The translations under genes and the position numbers were made by a program. From positions 3,007,861-3,071,860 of the forward strand of contig NC_135564.1 in NCBI RefSeq assembly GCF_964340395.1: a stretch of 64,000 nt of DNA, given 5' to 3'. Position 1 is the stretch's first letter. Each line of letters starts with the position of its first letter. This DNA is from Glandiceps talaboti. Lineage: Eukaryota > Hemichordata > Enteropneusta > Spengelidae. Shown here piece by piece: positions 1 through 10,373 of the stretch. The notes under the pieces are model-generated. The model saw only the letters and a program-made list of their open reading frames with translations. It was not told the DNA's origin and did not search any database.

Positions 1-67
1 AACTTGCACCAATTTGATTAATCTAAGTATCAACGGTATCTCAATTTAACACATCCCAACTATCTAG

Positions 68-241
68 TAACCATCCCATCAAATCTAAACATGAGAAATC
101 TATCATTTTAAAAGGTGTTTTACTGTTTTCTATGGTCTTTGGTATGGCAATGAGTGTTGAACGTGAGCATACTGGAGTCATGTTGGATTTCTTCATGGCT
201 ATGAGAGTCATTGTCTTCAAGATTATCACTGTCTTACTATG
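68..241 (+). CDS. SLC1-like exon A (TM5 to start of TM6)
   Basis: The frame reads [14 protein letters not shown], then LDFFMAM, ending VLLW. This matches the EAAT pattern of TM5, the short loop with VDFF/LDFF, and the start of TM6. The donor is TATG|GTAAGT after base 241, splitting the Trp codon (phase 2), which base 1260 completes. The upstream limit is uncertain: TCTAG at 63-67 is the only reasonable acceptor, and an in-frame stop lies at 24-26, so the exon cannot extend past about 27. The first ~11 residues ([11 protein letters not shown]) fall in the variable TM4-TM5 loop. Confidence 0.8.
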
Positions 242-3200
242 GTAAGTCGTTCTTCTATACTCGACCTGAAATGTGCAAGTCGGTTGAGGTATAGACATAA
301 CGCCGTGAACAACGATCTTGACTTCAAGTGCAATTAAAATTTATCCTCAAGTAAAGGGGAATGGACTAAATAGGGAACTTGCAATCCAGACTGAGCATGC
401 TCAGACGCAAAGGACTATGGGATTATCTGTGGTTATCGTAATACCTAATCTGGAGCTACTGACAAAAAACCCTTCCCACAATGGTCAGGGTGACTATGAA
501 TTGATTATTTGTGGTTACAAACAATGTATCAACATTGTTTACAATACTAATTGATTAGTACTTATTATCACATTTCCCATGATGCAACATTCAACATGGC
601 GGGTTTACAAGTTCCCTATTGCTAGTGTGTTTGAATGACATCTTAATAAACCTTGCTATGAGAAATCATCCCTATTGACACTTTATTTGCATATCATCGT
701 AATAGACTGAGTAAACACTTCCAAGAATCTCAAGTGCCTCTCTGTCATTGTATTCATGTTAATATATGTCTTGAATTTGGTATGAAATCTCCACATAGAG
801 TTGACAGGTTCATGAACGTGTATTTTCTCTAGAAGCCAGATGTCAATATAATGGTGTATCCCAAAATGACGTCATTAACTCATATCTGCGGTTTTATGTT
901 AGATACATGTTCACTAATGATGAATCCACATTTTCACTTGGTATGATTAATTCTTTATAACAAATATAACACAGGAAAAGGTTTACGTTAGACCCATGAT
1001 CTCTTTATTTCGTAAAGGTCATTGGTGTAAATGAACACCATATTTTAAAACTTAAAATTAGAAAATAATTTTATTGTCTTCTTGTTAAATTATTGTGAGC
1101 ACTGCTACGCGATAGAAACACTAGTACTGAGGTTGTATATATAACTAACAGGTGAACGTGATTGACAGTGATCAGAAATTCGTTTATAAACTTTTGATGC
1201 GCTGCATTTTCTTTCAAGCGGTGATTAGGAATTCATTTGTCACTTTTTTTGGTCGACAGGGTACTGCCGGTGGCTTCGATCAGTCTGATAGCGGGGTCTA
1301 TCCTCAGTGTGGATAGCATTATCGATGTCTTCATTTCGCTCGGTCTCTTCGCTGCTGTAGTCATTGTCGGTCTAGGTATTCATACATTCTTGACTGTTCC
1401 CGTCATCTATCTTGCATTTACCAGAAAAAATCCATACAAGCCTGTAATGTTGGGTGCTTTGAGACCTGGACTTTTTGTTACTATCGTAAGAAGCAGGTGA
1501 GTTATGTTGTGGGGAGAGAAAATTGGTATTTAGGCCCTAGGGAGCCTTCAGTAATTGCAGGGGGACTAGGTCCACAGGGGCGTGTAATATTTCATAGATT
1601 GTTGTTTTCCAGGTCTACAGACTAAATATAACAACATTTTGATTAATATATATTCCTACATGTACATTTATACGTAGTATAGAGATTGATAAATTTGTAG
1701 CAGCAAGATTCGTACGATATTTTCCTAAGAAAACGACATTCTAAGCAATAAGAAAACAACAATCTATGAAATATTACACACCCCTGTGACTAGGCCCATG
1801 CTGTTGCGTAAAACGTTACCCTACCCAATTCTCAGTGTCGTTGAGTCGTGCTGAAACGTGACCCTCCCTCGGTTCGCTTTCTTTAAAGCATGACCAAAAA
1901 TATGGGTTAAAATGTTGTCAGACGTGGAAATAGTCTAATAGAAATGGGGTTGTCAAAATAATAATAAATTACAAATTTAGACACTACAGTGAATCAAAGT
2001 AAAATGTGACCCTCCCTCTATCCAATTTTCTAAATCATACCCCTCCCCGAGAACCGATTTGTACAATGTGGCCCGCTAATGCCCCGTCCCATGTGAATAC
2101 TGAAGACCCTTATGACCCCTTTCAGTGTAGTATGTGCCTTGGATATAGAAATCTTACAAATTTGTTCAAGAAAACTTCAAGACTCAAATTACAATTTTTG
2201 AAATGGAGGTCAAAATTAAATGGGTACCAAGGGCTGATTTTATCTCTGCTTATAATCAAGGGTCGGAAAAGACATTTCCATTTCTACATCGCAAGACCTC
2301 CCTGTTACAGTTATATGGAAATCTGGATTTAGAAGATGGCTTCTGTACACTGGGCTGAGGCATTCTGGAAAACAAAGTCAGGAGCTCATAATACTATTAT
2401 CTTGAAATAATAATCTTAGCATTGTTTGTACAATATAAATTGGGGGTTCCCAGATTTGTTTGTTTCCCAAAATGCCTCACCCTAGTGTCAAACGGCCTCT
2501 TCTAAGTCATATTTGCATTTTGTATATCTATTTTAGAGAGATTGCATGCTGGAGGTTGACTTTACCGGGCCTCTAAACATACAGAATGCAGTTAAAGTAA
2601 AATCGGTTTCGCCTTAAGCGTAAATTCCTTTCCCTTTAGACCATTTTAGAATCCAGTATTACCGCCGAATCACGTATACATTATGTCCATTCAAACAGTA
2701 TTGCATCTACCGTAGAAGTATTGAACGCCTGTGAACGGATCGGAATGAATCCCAAAGTGTATGACTTCGTCGTTCCTCTCAGCATTAATTTCAAGAAAGA
2801 CGGATCAGCTGTATTTATCACGTGCAGTTGTCTCTGGTTAGCTCAAACTGACGGAGTCGCATTGACTGCTGGAAACGTCGTATCCATCAGGTAGGTTCTA
2901 ACATTCGTTACTTGCAAATAAACAATAGGAGCTACACACAGGAGTTAGATTCCGTACAAGTAAGCAAGGCTGTATATTGGATACACACAATCATATATCC
3001 ATAAAAGATATAATGAAGAAATCAACAGTTAATGGTTGGATAATGGATAGAGAAGTATATCAACTATGTACTTTGATAGACATACATACATGCATACATA
3101 CATACATACATACATACATACATACATACATACATACATACATACATACATACATACATACATACATACATACATACATACACATACATGCATGCATGCA

Positions 3201-3281
3201 TGCATGCATACTTACATACATACGCACGCACGCACACACACGCACGCACGCACGCACACACACACACATACACACACACAC

Positions 3282-3369
<88 letters not shown>

Positions 3370-4784
3370 CTCGGTGAGTATCAATCTGCTAAGACAGTGC
3401 TCTATACCACAGTGGCAGAGCGTAATAGTTTATATACATACGTACATACAAATAAAGGATACAACCCGCTTCGGAGCATAATTGATACACCCCCCACCCC
3501 CACCCCCCCCCCCCCACACACACGCATACAAAGACAGATTGACAAACAGACTGACCCAAGGAGACGAACAGTCAGCTACTAGATAGATCGATACTCTCGT
3601 GCATATATGCACAGCTACGGGCAGCTTACACATACACATAAACAGGAGAAAGGCAGACAGATAGATACACACACCCACATCCACCCCACACACTGATTTT
3701 ACCATAGACAGTGGAGGGGAGATCTCCCCTCCACTGTCTATGATTTTACATATGTATAAAAGAACGTAAGATTTCTAAATTTTCTATTTCTTTCAGTATC
3801 TTGGCAGCCGCTTTGGCGATGTGTTTACCAGGTATACCAAGTTCTAGTTTGGTTGCCATAGCTACAATTGCGTCTTCAGTTGGTATACCCTTAAATAACA
3901 TTGGTATACTCTTCGCAATGGAATGGCTCCTGTAAGTCGATTTCATAAAAGTAAAATAAGTAAATACACATTTATAGTTTCTTGATAGATTTAAAAAAAA
4001 GAGAAATCATATCTCATCGTACTGAATATATGTATTCATAATTCATAATTCATAATTGCCAACACATGTACTATTTTACTACTTCAAATAATGGTTTATT
4101 ATTCCCTGTTGTTCCCTACCAGTTAACCTTACGTTATTGTATGACTCATTATATGGTCGTTGGTGGCGCTACTGAAGTCTGCTAAAGTTGCTAGTGCGTT
4201 TCTGACTTGCTTTATGACAATCGATGTACAATAAAAAGATCATATTAAGATATACAGTAGTTTTACACATGATGCTTGAAATACCACGAAATGTTAACAA
4301 TTTAGTGTCAAACTCTTGTTTGTAAACATTCTAAAGACATACATGCGCAGCTCACGAGTACTGAGTTCAGATTAAATCATCCATTTATCGGATAATTAAC
4401 ATGGATGAAATTAGGAAGTGGCTTTCAAGTTGAAATATAGACTGATAATCTAAAAAAAGTATGTATATATTGATTAGATTATACGCAAAATGAACGCGAT
4501 CGATCCTGCCTCGCTTTCAACCACAATGTCATTTTCTTTATAAACGTCTTTACCTTAGAACATTAATTTCGCATTATTTTTTATCATTAAAAAGGGATGC
4601 ACTTAGAGGAGGTACCAACGGAGTTAGCTACGTCGTTAATACGGGTGTTGTGGATACCTTGATGGGTGACAAACTGGAGGAGGGAACGACCAAACCTTTA
4701 AACGTCAATGTCAATGTCGACGATGATGCCGACTGTGATGACATACCTCTGAAAGTTGCTGACGACCAGGACACAAAATTTTAG
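68..4784 (+). CDS. SLC1-family (EAAT-like) transporter, C-terminal five exons, 5' truncated by window
   Basis: Membrane carrier of the SLC1 excitatory amino acid / dicarboxylate transporter family; such proteins move acidic or neutral amino acids across the plasma membrane using the Na+ gradient. Exons 68-241, 1260-1496, 2699-2890, 3797-3931 and 4595-4784 join in phase to give about 308 residues, from TM5 ([10 protein letters not shown] near residue 20) to the stop. Visible landmarks are LIAG (67-70), TRKNP (112-116), hairpin-1 VRSSIAST (134-141), the TM7 motif position KKDGS (169-173, family NMDGT), HP2 PGIP (212-215), and TM8 WLLDALR (244-250). From VRSS onward the archaeal GltPh sequence, recalled from memory, aligns without gaps. 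The substrate-binding TM8 Asp (247) and Arg (250) are kept. The first Asn and Met of NMDGT are Lys-Lys, and the TM8 sodium-site Asp is Tyr258. Family membership is secure; function as a coupled transporter is doubtful. No orthologue is assigned. Confidence 0.9.
1260..1496 (+). CDS. SLC1-like exon B (TM6, TM7a region, start of hairpin 1)
   Basis: Acceptor GTCGACAG|G and donor AGCAG|GTGAGT. The translation has [13 protein letters not shown] (family PVGIFFLIAGKIL), GLGIHTF, and TRKNPY (family VRKNPF). It ends TIVRS at the tip of re-entrant hairpin 1. An Arg sits immediately before the serine stretch, as in GltPh, where animal EAATs have Ser there and carry the Arg in TM8. The apparent ORF start at a TTG upstream of the acceptor is intronic. 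Confidence 0.92.
1565..1796. mobile_element. hAT-type MITE (216 bp) with 8-bp target duplication
   Basis: The element spans 1573-1788. Its left end CACAGGGGCGTGTAATATTT continues as an inverted repeat of about 37 bp, and the right end is its reverse complement with one or two mismatches. Flanks are ACTAGGTC (1565-1572) and ACTAGGCC (1789-1796), a 7/8 match. CAGGGG-type ends plus an 8-bp duplication are typical of hAT transposons. No coding capacity. It lies in the intron between SLC1-like exons B and C. Confidence 0.8.
2329..2505. mobile_element. Degenerate MITE-like inverted-repeat element
   Basis: The left arm (2329-2377, starting TTAGAAGATGGCTTCTG) and right arm (about 2456-2505) are inverted copies roughly 48 bp long at about 80% identity, both including TGAGGCATT-TGG-AAACAAA. 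No clear target duplication is visible. It sits in the same intron as the hAT-type element. Confidence 0.6.
2699..2890 (+). CDS. SLC1-like exon C (hairpin 1, TM7 signature)
   Basis: Donor CATCAG|GTAGGT follows base 2890. Two in-phase acceptors are possible, AACAG before 2699 and CCAG before 2657. The 2699 choice aligns with the family without a gap ([17 protein letters not shown] against SSSGTLPVTMRVAKEMG). The 2657 choice inserts 14 residues but has a better upstream pyrimidine tract. The normally invariant NMDGT of TM7 reads KKDGS here; only Asp and Gly are retained, with Thr to Ser conservative. Confidence 0.85.
3075..3525. repeat. Compound microsatellite (CATA)n-(GCAT)n-(CA)n-(TA)n plus C-rich tract
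   Basis: About 110 bp of CATA repeats run into GCAT and GCAC variants, then CA, then about 80 bp of TA (3284-3368). After a 110-bp unique gap comes a C-rich CACCCCC tract (3490-3523). All is within the intron between SLC1-like exons C and D. The four overlapping open frames here are repeat translations only. Confidence 0.97.
3696..3749. mobile_element. 40-bp perfect palindrome with 7-bp direct repeats (transposon footprint candidate)
   Basis: The palindrome 3703-3742 has left arm CATAGACAGTGGAGGGGAGA followed directly by its exact complement, with no loop. ATTTTAC lies immediately on both sides (3696-3702 and 3743-3749), as expected for a target-site duplication. It lies in an SLC1-like intron, just upstream of exon D. 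Confidence 0.75.
3797..3931 (+). CDS. SLC1-like exon D (hairpin 2 to TM8)
   Basis: Acceptor CTATTTCTTTCAG|T is strong and the donor CTCCT|GTAAGT is canonical; the exon is phase 2 at both ends. It encodes [18 protein letters not shown], then [18 protein letters not shown] and LFAMEWL. The family equivalent of hairpin 2 is SIGAAGVPQAG, so the glycine/alanine gate is largely replaced while the Pro-Gly-hydrophobic-Pro turn and the GLP/GIP turn remain. Confidence 0.9.
4595..4784 (+). CDS. SLC1-like terminal exon E (TM8 end, cytoplasmic tail, stop)
   Basis: Acceptor TTAAAAAG|G completes a Leu codon; then [20 protein letters not shown] aligns gaplessly with family [20 protein letters not shown]. 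The usual sodium-site Asp is Tyr here and the conserved Arg-Thr-Met is Arg-Gly-Gly. After KLEE comes an acidic Asn/Asp-rich tail ending DTKF and TAG at 4782-4784. The last residues fit the class I PDZ ligand form S/T-X-hydrophobic, comparable in position to ETKM of EAAT1. Confidence 0.88.
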
Positions 4785-6290
4785 AGAAGAATAATCGAAT
4801 TTTCCAAAGACAAAATGAGCAGCAACATTTTAGCACCATAGCATTTTAGGTAAAGTGGGTGCCTTGATAATATACAAGGCAAATATTGGTGTTTTTGGAG
4901 TTTGTCAAAAAACTGTATAAGATACATGTATATTTTGCGCTCACCATTTCGAACAGCTGTTCCGTAGAAAATTACGTATACAGCGATTGCTTTAGTATAA
5001 TGCTTGTAAAATACGTACTGTACGTTATTACATGATACGGCGATGTCCTTGTACAAAACTGATACCTTTTGTCGCAAATAACCAGAATGTTGATAATCCT
5101 TGAACAAAACTCAGGGGTGCTTAGCAATGTTACGTATTCCACCCACGAACGTAAAAATGTACCCGTTACAGTGTACTCCCGCCACGTAAATGTACTCCAT
5201 CCCCGTTGCAATGTACTCCATCCCCGTTGCAATGTACTCCATCCCCGTTGCAATGTACTCCATCGAGTCCCCGTTGTAATGTACTGCATCCCCGTTGCAA
5301 TGTACTGGTACATGTGAACATGGGGTAGTCGATAGCCAAGCGAATGTATTTGGCTGACTTAATATACCTTTCACTAGGTTAAAATATATACAATATAGCC
5401 GTACAATTTAGACAGAGTAAAATCGGGGCATTGTAAATAATATTCATGTACTCTAAGGCTTTTAATACTTTGTATGGTTTCACATACTAGGCCCTGGCCT
5501 TTTACGTGTCACTATTGTCGAAAGAGTGCTTCACATTCTCCTCACCAGCGATCATGGTGATGTTATTGCATGTTTCTCTCCAAATTAACCTTAAGGGGTT
5601 AGGCCCTGCTGGCTAAAGTATATCCAATACACTCTTTCAAATTCCATATAATTTGGTACATGCATACAGCAGTCATAACAAAGCACATATGTCCCATAAA
5701 GCTTGCTAACGTAACTCTTAGTGTTAATACTCAAGTCATTTATATAAGTAATGAAACTATATCTTAACAATGCACAGGTCAATGTAATCTATATTTAGGT
5801 GAAGGAAGTTATTCGGAGCCTGAACATTCATTGTTCGTCTAATGAAAAAACCATGTCAGCTAAGATTCATGATGCAAAAGTGTTCCTTTGAAAAAATAAC
5901 AGAGTGTGAAAAAGTTAAAATTTGGTGTTTCTCGGCAACTTAGAGAAAATTTTATGTGAAATCGTGAAATGATTATCCAGAATCTGAAGTTTATGAAAAC
6001 ACCTTTATATCTTGGAGTAGATATCTATATGGAATGTTAAGTTATCACCAATGTTACTTTGTTGTAAAAAGCACAGCACTTCAAAGTACGAGTACTCATT
6101 CTGATCGTCATCTTAAACGAGGACAGAGAATGAATGTGTTAATTTTCAAACTGACTTTTTTATTCGAATTCTAGTTTGCTATTGCAATATTTTATATGCT
6201 TTACCATAACTTGTATGTATTTCATTGCATTTACCCTGTCCGATGATATTCATGGCATGGTCAACATTTTCCTCATTAATAAAGATAATG
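4785..6290 (+). other. 3' UTR and downstream region of the SLC1-like gene
   Basis: After the stop no further exon is seen. The first plain AATAAA is at 6278-6283, so a long 3' UTR of up to about 1.5 kb is possible, but the cleavage site cannot be fixed. The span contains the 21-bp minisatellite at 5162-5306. Confidence 0.35.
5162..5306. repeat. 21-bp minisatellite
   Basis: The unit ATGTACTCCATCCCCGTTGCA occurs at 5190-5210, 5211-5231 and 5232-5252 exactly, then as a 26-bp variant (5253-5278) and a one-base variant (5279-5299). A degraded copy lies upstream and a 7-bp partial copy ends the array. Since 21 is a multiple of three, every frame stays open across it, which explains the short ORFs here. 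Confidence 0.92.
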
Positions 6291-7980
6291 CATTAAAATC
6301 ACCAGACAAGATTAACAGAATATTCAATTAGGTTTAACTTTAAAACTTCCTGTACTAACGGCTTGAGTGGATAAGTGGGGACAAAGTAGTATAGTATGTA
6401 TGGCATGTCTCACATCTATCTTAGAAATTATATAATTATAGTAGAAATGTTTCCTGTCAATGACGTCAGATGAACGAATTACAATGAAATGTACGACAAA
6501 CAATTATAGCATTAGCCTCGTAACATGTACGCCGGTGAAGGGGCTAACAAAGTATTAAACGAAAGATCCGTGGTGTTTGCCTTTGAGGGCGCTACATGAA
6601 ATTGGTCAATGTAAACGTGACTACTATAACACTGAGGAATGTTGCGTTTCCTGAAGACGATTCTTTTAAAGGTGTTGTTTTAATTACTCTATCTATGTAT
6701 TTATTATCTGGCTAACTGTGATAACTTGAACATCAACCTGCAAAGCACACAGTGACTTGGTAGACTATGACAGAGAAATACATTCAGAAATGACTGTCAA
6801 TTTCAATTTCAATTAGAATTATTTGTTGAGAACGATTACATCTCAGAATTGCTGAATTTTACATAATGACATTATAATCTGCACGACTCATATTGTTGAT
6901 CGTCGAATAGGGATAAAGCCGAAATGCAAACGCTCTGATTAATTTTCCGTGGGTTGCTTGTACCATTGACGTTAATTGAATTTTTGAATACCAGGTCATG
7001 GATGGCATGACAACAGGTCAACACATAATTTCAAGATTGAATGGTGAGCTTTCACTCAGATAAAGATGTAACAAATTAAACGAAAATTCTCTGTAAATTC
7101 TCCTCGAAACTAGTATATGGTTACTTCTCAAAATCGATCACATTGAAATCAACGTCTCTTCTAGAAACAGTTTGGTTCACTTCAATATAATGAAGATCTA
7201 TTGTGGATTGCAGGAAGTCATTGGATAGCAATTAAAATGGCCATGTTTGGTTGATGCAATTAGTACAAATATCAGTCAAATGGATCGATAATGAGTATAT
7301 GGTATTAAGTTAGAATTTGATGATCTTTGATGGTCGATCATAATTGACATATAACGTGTTTTTCAATTGCGAGTGATTTCAAGTTTCCTTTATGCATTGC
7401 TCAGTAACTTTTAAATTTTCCATTTATTTACGTATCTTTTCAATTTCATTTAAACATTCAAAGCATCATGAGCACATATATATAAATAACATACGTTATT
7501 AAGATTTATTAAGATATATTAAGATTTTCAATTGATTGACCAGAAGAATGTGTTGTGAAATTGTGAACAAGTTATGTTTCCATTGCCAAACATCATTTTC
7601 ACTTGAAACGTCACTGCATCGTCGCAAACCACATCCTCTTTTACGGCACCGTCCAAAACGCGCCCTCAACTGGCCGTGACAGCATTCATATACAATCTAG
7701 GTATTTATCCCTGTGCCTTTGTACATCAATACTACAACCAATCAGATTATCTCATGCATACCACGTGATATACAATGCTGGTTTGCGAGAATGAGTCACT
7801 GTTGTAAAATTACTGTCCCCTTTACGGCACCACTACCTCGTGAATGCTTCTAGAAGAGACTGGTCATAGACTTGTAATAGCCGAATACGTAGAGTCTATG
7901 ATCATTCTTTATATGATTATTTCAGATAGAGTTATTAGTCACGACAATGATACACCATTCTGCTTTATCAAAATTAATAG
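6291..7980. other. No recognisable gene; AT-rich unique sequence
   Basis: No exon with coherent splice sites was found. Short direct repeats of AAGATTTATT occur near 7500. Two short open frames near 7603 and 7844 show no recognisable motif apart from running into the LINE relic. Confidence 0.4.
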
Positions 7981-8323
7981 CAATGTCATGCTAGATCGAA
8001 CCCAGGTCAATTTTCTATTTCTTTTTCTGGCGCAAAAAAATGGAATGACATCCCTGTCAATTTAAAATGTGTTAACTCTTTATATCGTTTCAAACAAATC
8101 TTATAAAGCAACATCTACTGACACAGTATAACTGATCAACTGTATAATTTTAATAATCATGTGTACATAATACATTATACATTTGGAGTCATATTGAGTA
8201 CGTTATACCTTGCTGTGAGTTTCTGTATATAAATATATGAGGGGACAGACCCAGACTAGCTGTAAGCTATTTCCTGGCTCTCCATTTACCCACTTTTATA
8301 TTTATTTTGGGGCAAATAAACAG

Positions 8324-8363
<40 letters not shown>
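7981..8363 (+). mobile_element. LINE (non-LTR retrotransposon) 3' fragment with (ATTT)n tail
   Basis: Frame 7981-8106 reads FSISFSGAKKWNDIPVNLK, then SLYRFKQIL and stop. This is the extreme C-terminus typical of non-LTR reverse-transcriptase ORFs (pattern FSGAKLWN-LP, then SL--FK--L). About 220 bp of 3' UTR follows, including GGGACAGACCCAGACTAGCT, then AATAAACAG and eight or more ATTT units. The order fits a 5'-truncated insertion in the + orientation. The clade (CR1/L2-like by tail style) is inference. Confidence 0.75.
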
Positions 8364-8364
<1 letters not shown>

Positions 8365-8540
8365 TAATCCTAGGTACATGGATGTTTTTTTTTCAAGATT
8401 CACTGTCGCAAAAAGAATTGTGGTTTTACGACCATGTTGTCAGTATTTCACAAATGGTAATTTCTCGTGGGTTAAGGGTGAAAGGTCAGTGAAAGTATCA
8501 AATGTAACGTTTTATTCCAGTACGTTTATACAGAATATGG

Positions 8541-8590
8541 GTTCAAACACAGACAAGTAACAAACACGTGTTACTTGTCTGTGGTTCAAA
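8541..8590. mobile_element. 36-bp hairpin with perfect 7-bp direct repeats
   Basis: CACAGACAAGTAAC (8548-8561), an 8-nt loop AAACACGT, and the exact reverse complement (8570-8583). GTTCAAA abuts both ends (8541-8547 and 8584-8590). This is the same layout as the palindrome at 3703-3742. Confidence 0.75.
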
Positions 8591-9324
8591 TTGATAATAG
8601 ACCATATTCCTTTGGTTACGGTTAATTCATATATTAATATATTAATTTTGAGTCTTATGTTAAACTACAGAGTAGTCGATAAAACACTATTCGACGTCTA
8701 TCAAACAGTTGATTAAATTCGCCAGGAATTTTGTTTAATTTGAAAATTTTTCAAATAATTGCACTGGAGAAAAGTACTAGTCACACATAAACAAAAGAAA
8801 ACAGAGCTTGTCACATAAAACAGCTCTTTTCTACTCACAATCTCGAAACACGCTTAGGCCGAACAGAATAGTCAATTAGTGAGTCATTAAACTAAACTCA
8901 TTATCGGTCAGTTTAATAGTATGACAGTTATTACAATTTGACAGGCATGCAGAATTGATGATAGCCTATAATCGAATTTTGTCACCATAGAATGATTGAC
9001 AGGCACTCTTGGATGTAGAGAGAAATCACCCGAATTACTTCAATCACATAATACTTCTATCTGAAGGCTTGTATAATAAACATGACCTTCGAAATGGAAC
9101 GTTTGTACACACTATTAAACTTAACATATTCCCCTATGTATAATAATCACATTTGTAAACTAAGACTATATACGTGTGTATCTCGTAATAGGGCTGATTT
9201 AGAGCCCCGGGCAAATATTTAGAATCTTGATTGCAAGATCTGTAACGATGAGGTCACATGAAATGCTGGAGGTGATACGAGCATGTTAGTTCAACCTTGA
9301 CGTTTAAGGTTGTTTTATCTGAAT

Positions 9325-9383
<59 letters not shown>
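9325..9383. repeat. (CA)n microsatellite
   Basis: Nearly pure CA with a single TA interruption. Confidence 0.97.
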
Positions 9384-9385
<2 letters not shown>

Positions 9386-9913
9386 CCGACTTGAGAATTT
9401 CAGGAACTTACATCGTGACGTCAGCGTACAAACGTAAACGAAGCAGTTTGTCTCGAAAAAAATCAACCATGGAAAGCAGTATTAATGATAAGATGATATC
9501 GAGGCTCACCTTTGATCTGTAATGACTCGTGATCGTTCATATGTATGTAAATTGATGACAAAATTTCGAATTTTGAATGTTTAGAATGTTCGAAACGTTG
9601 AATGAGACACTTACTTGCTTATATTCAGACTGAACATGTTTGTCTCTTGTAATTCAGTGGCACGTATATCAGTCAGTATGACATACACAACTGTAGATAG
9701 GCAGCCTTTGTCCTCTTTAGAAAAGGAGTACATACCTGGGAACGGTGTACGAATTTCATTTGGACTCTTCCTTATTATCATAGATGTTGTCATAACATTG
9801 AAATAAATTAAACGCCAGGTCTTAATTTGTACTCGAAAGAATTTTAAAGATGCTGTATATACAATGTATGATGTTTGCATACAGTACTGCAAATTCTGCA
9901 CATTTTACTACGT

Positions 9914-10373
9914 AAGGCCAAACAAAAAAAAAATTGTGTGGTTCCGGTTACACTCAATTTTAGAATAGGTATATTTTTAAATTTTTTTTTAAATATTTTT
10001 TTTTCATGAGTGAGTTCTGTGTTATTGGTTTGTTCCCATCAGATATACAGCCATTACAGATTTGAAGAACAGTTTTATATTGTCATTTTAAGTTCATGTC
10101 AGTGCCCGCAACTCAATACCAGTGCCGCACAAATGTCCTTAGGTCCGATGCCAGCACCATCATACTAGGACAATTCTACTAGCATGGCACAGTTTAGGTC
10201 CGATCTGGCAACGATGGCATCCAGAACATAATTAAATATCACCATTTCTCACGAGACTTCACAATTTTCGCGATTTTATTATTTTTTCTTGATTACATAA
10301 AAATTGTTTAGGGTCGGCAGTGAAAATCTAGGTGGGGTCGGGTAACCGGAACCAAACAACTTTTTAAGGCCTA
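9914..10373. mobile_element. Degenerate inverted-repeat DNA element, about 460 bp
   Basis: The left end (AAGGCC, an A-run, TTGTGTGGTTCCGGTTAC, to about 9953) and right end (GTAACCGGAACCAAACAACT, a T-run, AAGGCCT, from about 10336) are inverted copies. The interior has no coding frame. The target duplication is unclear. This is probably a MITE-class element. Confidence 0.55.

Noticed and set aside
2006-2332. 108-codon open frame inside the SLC1-like intron
   Set aside because: It lies between exons B and C in the intron, abuts the second MITE, and has no family similarity.
7858-7907. CATAGAC ... GTCTATG pair at 7865-7900 resembling the micro-palindromes
   Set aside because: Inner sequence does not pair and the 7-bp flanks (GACTGGT and ATCATTC) do not match.
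9611-9901. Open frames on both strands with possible splice sites on each
   Set aside because: Signals are contradictory between strands and neither peptide has a known motif.
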